Shown: positions 60,237-64,000 of the stretch, in pieces
Layout of the letters: every line of letters starts with the position of its first letter
Numbering within the stretch: position 1 is the stretch's first letter
NCBI GenBank assembly: GCA_022702705.1
Contig: CM040426.1
Location: 77,957,877-78,021,876 of the forward strand
Direction: 5' to 3'
Length of the DNA: 64,000 nucleotides
Origin: Papilionanthe hookeriana x Papilionanthe teres
Lineage: Eukaryota > Streptophyta > Magnoliopsida > Asparagales > Orchidaceae
Translations under genes and position numbers: made by a program
The notes under the pieces: model-generated
Database searches by the model: none
Told to the model about the DNA's origin: nothing
Seen by the model: only the letters and a program-made list of their open reading frames with translations

Positions 60237-60495
60237 GGGTCCGTTTGGGGCAGTTTATTTGGTACGGTAGCGTTTTGAAAACGCACCTGGCCTGTTTGGG
60301 TAAACCGCGTTTTGGCAGCTTATGCGTTTTCACACCGCACCTACCTAGGTGTGGTGGGAGCTTTCTGTCTACGGTCTGACTTTTCCAAAAAAATAAAAAT
60401 TTATAATAGCTACCACACCTAGCTTATCAACAAATTATTTTTAATCAGCTTATCAGCAGATTATTCAATAAGCTGCAGCTGCCCCAAACATATCC
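60237..60495. mobile_element. Tourist-like MITE, copy 4, with empty paralogous site
   Basis: 259 bp. The ends are gggtccgtttggggcag and the complement of ggatatgtttggggcag (17 bp, 13 matches). TAA duplications lie at 60,234-60,236 and 60,496-60,498. The paralogous copy A reads ctagtaagttgataag across the site (TAA at 55,867-55,869), an intact empty site. It belongs to the family at 43,465 and 52,116. Confidence 0.92.
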
Positions 60496-60659
60496 TAAGT
60501 TGATAAGAATGTGATACGATAGCTCTTCGGGGAGCAAATATCAAAATCTGATACTGTTTAAGATACTATTAAATATCAATATGAACAGAAGACCAAAAAA
60601 AAAAAAAAATAGTGAACTTTTGAGATTCGTACGTAATGAGTAGCTATTTTTTAAGATAC

Positions 60660-60700
60660 CAACAGTTCATTTATAAATAGAGGAACATTATTGCAGAAAA
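60660..60700 (+). promoter_or_regulatory. Conserved TATA-like box upstream of UCP exon 1
   Basis: tttataaatagaggaac at about 60,671-60,687, followed by attattgcag. The identical box occurs in copy A at about 56,041. It lies about 950 bp upstream of the ATG, so it would serve UCP only with a long or spliced leader; it may have another role. Confidence 0.35.
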
Positions 60701-61626
60701 TAAATCTAGATCCCTAAATGTTGCTTAAGCTTTTGATTGAGACATTTGAGAGAAAATTAGACAAAAAAGATTCTCACACTCATACATACGTACAAAATAA
60801 ATAAAAAAATAAAATTAATCATTTGACTAACTTTTCAGAGGAAGATGATTTGAATTAATTGAATTAGTACTAAACAATTAAAATCCTACTGGACTATCCA
60901 AATAGAAGGCTCCAAAATATTTAGCTGATTCAATACCAATACAATTATAAAGAGTTAATTACATACTCATAATTTAGGACATTCTGAATTTCTGATTTAC
61001 AAAATAAACATCCATATGACTTTTTGAAACATCAAATCAATACATTTATGCATGCCCATTGAGACTTTAAAACAGCTGAAAATTAGGGGGTTCTGATTAG
61101 GGTTGTAAATGAGCAGGACATGGGCGAGCCCATAATCAGCTCGTGTTCGGCTCATTGAGAAATACTACTATTCGTGTTTGGCTCTTTTTATATTTCGAAC
61201 ATAAAAAATATATTTGTGTTCAACTCATTTTCTTAACGAACCGAATACGAACTGTTCACGAATAAATAATCATTTTGATAATACACTAGTCCCAAAACAA
61301 ATTTAAGGACACTTTCATAATTTTTTCTTAATATTTCAATTAGTTTAAAATTCCTACAAAGGATGAACCAGTGGTGCTCCTTTGAAACGCCGAAAATACA
61401 AAATGGTTAGTGCTGACGCGGATTCACATCGTCGGGGCGGGCGGGAGCTGCCAGTTGCTGCCTTGGCTTGCATTCCGATTAAAAAATGCTTCCGACGCCA
61501 CTATAGCGTCTTCTGTCGCGATTCCTTCTACTTCCTCGCTTCTTATAAGTTCTACCTTCTCCCTCCATAAACCATAAGCGAACACTTTAGACTTTCGGAT
61601 CTCTGCACTGGTTTCCTCCGGCGACC

Positions 61627-61713
61627 ATGGGAGGTGATCATGGCAGCGCGAAGGCCGACATCTCCTTTGCTGGGAGATTCGTAAGTAGCGCCATCGCCGC
61701 CTGTTTCGCGGAG
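61627..61713 (+). CDS. UCP: Mitochondrial uncoupling protein, exon 1 (partial gene)
   Basis: First coding exon of a plant UCP/PUMP, an inner-mitochondrial-membrane carrier that dissipates the proton gradient and exchanges dicarboxylates or amino acids. The 29 codons read MGGDHGSAKADISFAGRF then VSSAIAACFAE, ending at the donor gtaagc (61,714). This matches the N-terminal part of the first carrier repeat, just before the position where the family's first PxD signature would begin, in exon 2. The start is supported by an in-frame TAG about 13 codons upstream and by the gcgaccATGG context. The intron extends off the right edge and contains a copia fragment. The exon also contains a strong in-exon donor-like gtaagt at 61,681 that copy A lacks. 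Identification rests on a short exon, but with high similarity. Confidence 0.8.
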
Positions 61714-61888
61714 GTAAGCGGGAGCCATATACGATATAGGGGACCTTTTGATTGAGTTGCTCCCGCAAACATCAAGGATTTTGTTTTTTGTTTTTTGGTC
61801 TGGTAGATTGATCTCTATTGCTTATGGTTCTGAGTTGGATGATCATTCTTGAGAATATAAGGGAAGCAGCGAGCCGGTTGGAATTTTT

Positions 61889-62830
61889 GATGATTCGGCT
61901 GTGTTTTTTCTTTAATGCTGGCTTCTTTGAACAAAAGGCTCTTGAGTACCGTATATGATCATTCAATATAAGGTCCTACCTATTTGATGTCTTTATCTCA
62001 AGTCCACGTGTTTTTATAATGCATGCAATCAAATGCTGTAGTTTGGATGTGATTGCATCATTAACTTGAAGATTATTCGTTGGTCGGATTTACTCAAAAC
62101 TTTTGTTATCTCAATATAATTATGTGATTGTAGTTTTTGTGGTGGGGTTTTGTAAATAGTGACTGTGGGACGCAGGGGATTTCGAGTTTGAGATAATGAT
62201 TATGTAATTTTCACATGATGTAGCAGAAATGGTAAATTTTTTTTATATTCTGGGGTTTAGTCTACTCCGGGATTTGAATTACAGCTAACGAAACGATGGA
62301 GAGCGCTGATTGCCCTAGTTTGGCAATTCCTGATTCTAGTCTAGGCTTAATCAAACGACCCCTAACCTTCTTTTTGTAAACATTGGTTTATGCTTCTGGT
62401 TCCGTTGTTCTTTTTCCTCTTTCGTCAGCAGGTTAGAAATGGGTTTGTCTGTTAGTTTCATCTACTTATAATTGGATGAGTTCTTTTATGTTCTTTGATT
62501 TAGTGAGGATCTTAATGCTTATAATTGTTGAGACTAGTTATCTTTGTTTTTTTTTCTATAATTCTTTTTAACTGTTAGGCGGTGTTTGGCTATCTTAGAT
62601 TTGCGACGAAAGAATCTGCGAGCGACCGCAAAATAAATTCGCCTCGCAATCAGATTTATGCAATATGGATTTACGTTCTAGAAATGACGGAACGCGGGAA
62701 AATTGCATTTAATGGAGTGTTGGATTTATTTATTTGATGTTTGGTTGGATTTAAGCTAAATCATGGCCAAGTCCAATTAATAGTGTGTTACCACACCCTT
62801 AGAGTTTGTGACCCAAATTTTGTTGAGCTT
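61889..62830. other. Probable UCP intron 1 sequence
   Basis: T-rich on the plus strand, typical of plant introns, without coding signals. At about 62,580 a ggtgtttggc motif begins a CpG-containing stretch that could be a MITE end, but no partner terminus was found. Confidence 0.4.
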
Positions 62831-62834
62831 GGAT

Positions 62835-64000
62835 CTAAAAATTCACGGTATGAGCAACTAAAATTATATAAAATAAATATAGGGGATTTGGATGAATTAG
62901 TAGCCGATGAGGAGCTGGCGGGTGTGATGAGGAGCTGTTCGGACTGGCCGATCTCAGAGGAAGGGAGAAGATTTGTGGAGAATTTGGTGCGTGGTTGATA
63001 GGCACATGTGTAGAGGATTTGGATGAATTAGTGGTCGATGCAGAGATGAGGACTAGTGGGTTTAAAATGGAATTAGTTGGAGGCAAAGTTGGTGGATGAT
63101 CTTGAAGGTGGAGAAATGTGGTTTCATGAAAAATCACATGACGAGAAATGATGATTTTAGATGTGTGAGGATTATAGCATTTGAAACATTTGTGGTTTGT
63201 AGAGTAGCCAAGAAATATGCAAGGTTTGGATCGAGTAGCCAACTTGTGTGGCGTTTCAACTTTGGGAAAGGCAACCAAACACTTCAAAGTGAGAGTATGT
63301 AGGAGGCTTCTTGCATAGGAGTTCGTAAGGAGCAAGCCATTTGGTAATTTTGGATGGAATATGGTTGATGAGGTAGATGGCGGTGAGGAGGGCTTCAAGC
63401 CAAATTTTGAGAGGAAGGGACGCATCATGTAATAAGATCAGGGTGGTTTCAATCAAGTGACGGTGTTTGCGTTCTGCCACTCCATTTTGTTGGGGTGTAT
63501 ATGGGTAAGAGAATTGGTGGATTATACTTTTTGATGAAAGGATTGTTTGACGTTAAAGTTATTATATTCACCGTCATTATCAGATCTGAAAATTTTAATG
63601 GTTGTATTAAATTGATTCTTGAGCATTTGCAGGAATCACAAACATATTTGGGGGAGTTCGGATTTATGCTTGAGAGGATATAACCCAAAAAATTTAGAGT
63701 ACTCATCAATGAAAATCATATAATAACAAAAATTTTGATTTGATAATATTGAAGATGGACCCCACCCCATACATCTAAGTGCATAAGCTATAAAGATAAA
63801 TACATATTTGAGGAGGTAGATGGAAAAGCTTGTCTATGACTCTTGCTACATTTGCAACTATTACATAAAGGAAAATGATAATTGATGCAAGTGCTGGTTG
63901 CTACTTGGATAGATGGTGTAGAGTGTCTGGATGAGGATATCCAAGCTTTTTGTGCCACAATATAGATTTTTGTATGGAGCTAGACAAAACTTGATGAGCA
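62835..64000 (-). pseudogene. Ty1/copia integrase fragment (runs off right edge)
   Basis: Minus strand. The GAG-pre-integrase-like part at about 63,990-63,900 reads SILWHKKLGYPHPDTLHHL. The integrase core end at 63,480-63,300 reads QQNGVAERKHRHLIETTLIL, LEALLTAIYLINHIPS and FEVFGCLSQS. The C-terminal part (about 63,300-63,100) has TRSKPCIFLGYSTNHKCFKC and ISRHVIFHETTF, then a Ser/Pro-rich linker. Frameshifts occur near 63,290 and 63,500-63,700. The gene continues past 64,000 (upstream) and is lost below about 62,830. It lies in the UCP intron in antisense orientation. Confidence 0.82.

Larger units (their letters stand above)
60141..61888 (+). repeat. Tandem segmental duplication, copy B
   Basis: Counterpart of 55,774-57,277, in the same orientation. 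It includes the intact UCP exon 1 and the first part of its intron, to about 61,888. It is about 260 bp longer because of the MITE at 60,237-60,495. Confidence 0.9.

Noticed and set aside
1..64000. A new multi-gene system (biosynthetic cluster, resistance cluster, CRISPR or operon)
   Set aside because: Only two unrelated housekeeping-type genes, both partial, are recognisable. All other coding signals belong to transposons.

Overview
This is nuclear DNA of a flowering plant, and several signs lean towards a monocot. It has split genes with GT-AG and GC-AG introns, AT-rich intergenic DNA, LTR retrotransposons of both superfamilies, an L1-type LINE with RNase H, and hAT, Mutator-like and PIF/Harbinger miniature elements. 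There are no operons, CRISPR arrays or convincing tRNA/rRNA genes. Only two host genes can be recognised; most of the rest is transposon sequence in layers.

Host gene 1 is SEC24, the cargo-binding coat subunit of COPII vesicles, on the minus strand. Eleven coding exons join in perfect phase from the ATG at 31,159 down to 17,693 (965 codons). A non-coding 5' exon probably lies near 33,000-33,200. Intron 2 is 8.8 kb and full of transposon remains. The final exon or exons (roughly the last 70 residues) are not recognisable anywhere downstream to position 1. They lie off the window behind another transposon-filled intron, or they are lost. Two introns use GC donors.

Host gene 2 is a mitochondrial uncoupling protein (UCP) carrier, plus strand, of which only exon 1 is visible (61,627-61,713); its intron runs off the right edge through a copia fragment. 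A tandem copy of about 1.5 kb (55,774-57,277) carries the same exon with its last codon changed from GAG to TAG, and a PIF/Harbinger transposase relic follows that copy.

Layout: 1-4,607 decayed copia polyprotein, split at its RT active site by a 1.7 kb LTR (about 2,027-3,705). 4,997-8,858 LTR element with a 1.5 kb interior and a composite hAT element in its 5' LTR. 8,935-13,929 copia element with a GC-rich block in place of gag and a triplicated 3' LTR segment. 13,959-16,950 gag-only Ty3/gypsy element with a G-rich tandem repeat against its 3' LTR. 17,693-33,200 SEC24, with gypsy remnants, a long hairpin and a 136-bp tandem repeat in intron 2. 36,122-41,963 complete LINE with 17-bp target duplications. 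43,465-43,743, 52,116-52,650 and 60,237-60,495 MITEs sharing one terminus. 44,930-46,530 copia 3' fragment. 46,986-47,677 long inverted-repeat element. 49,797-50,076 Mutator-like MITE. 50,739-51,473 second composite hAT element. 55,774-61,888 UCP exon-1 tandem duplication with the Harbinger relic. 62,800-64,000 copia integrase fragment.

The most unusual observations are the composite hAT element found at two loci in the same arrangement, the duplicated UCP exon with a splice-site-adjacent nonsense codon, the MITE present in one paralogous segment and absent from the other, and the long hairpins. I did not find a convincing new multi-gene system.
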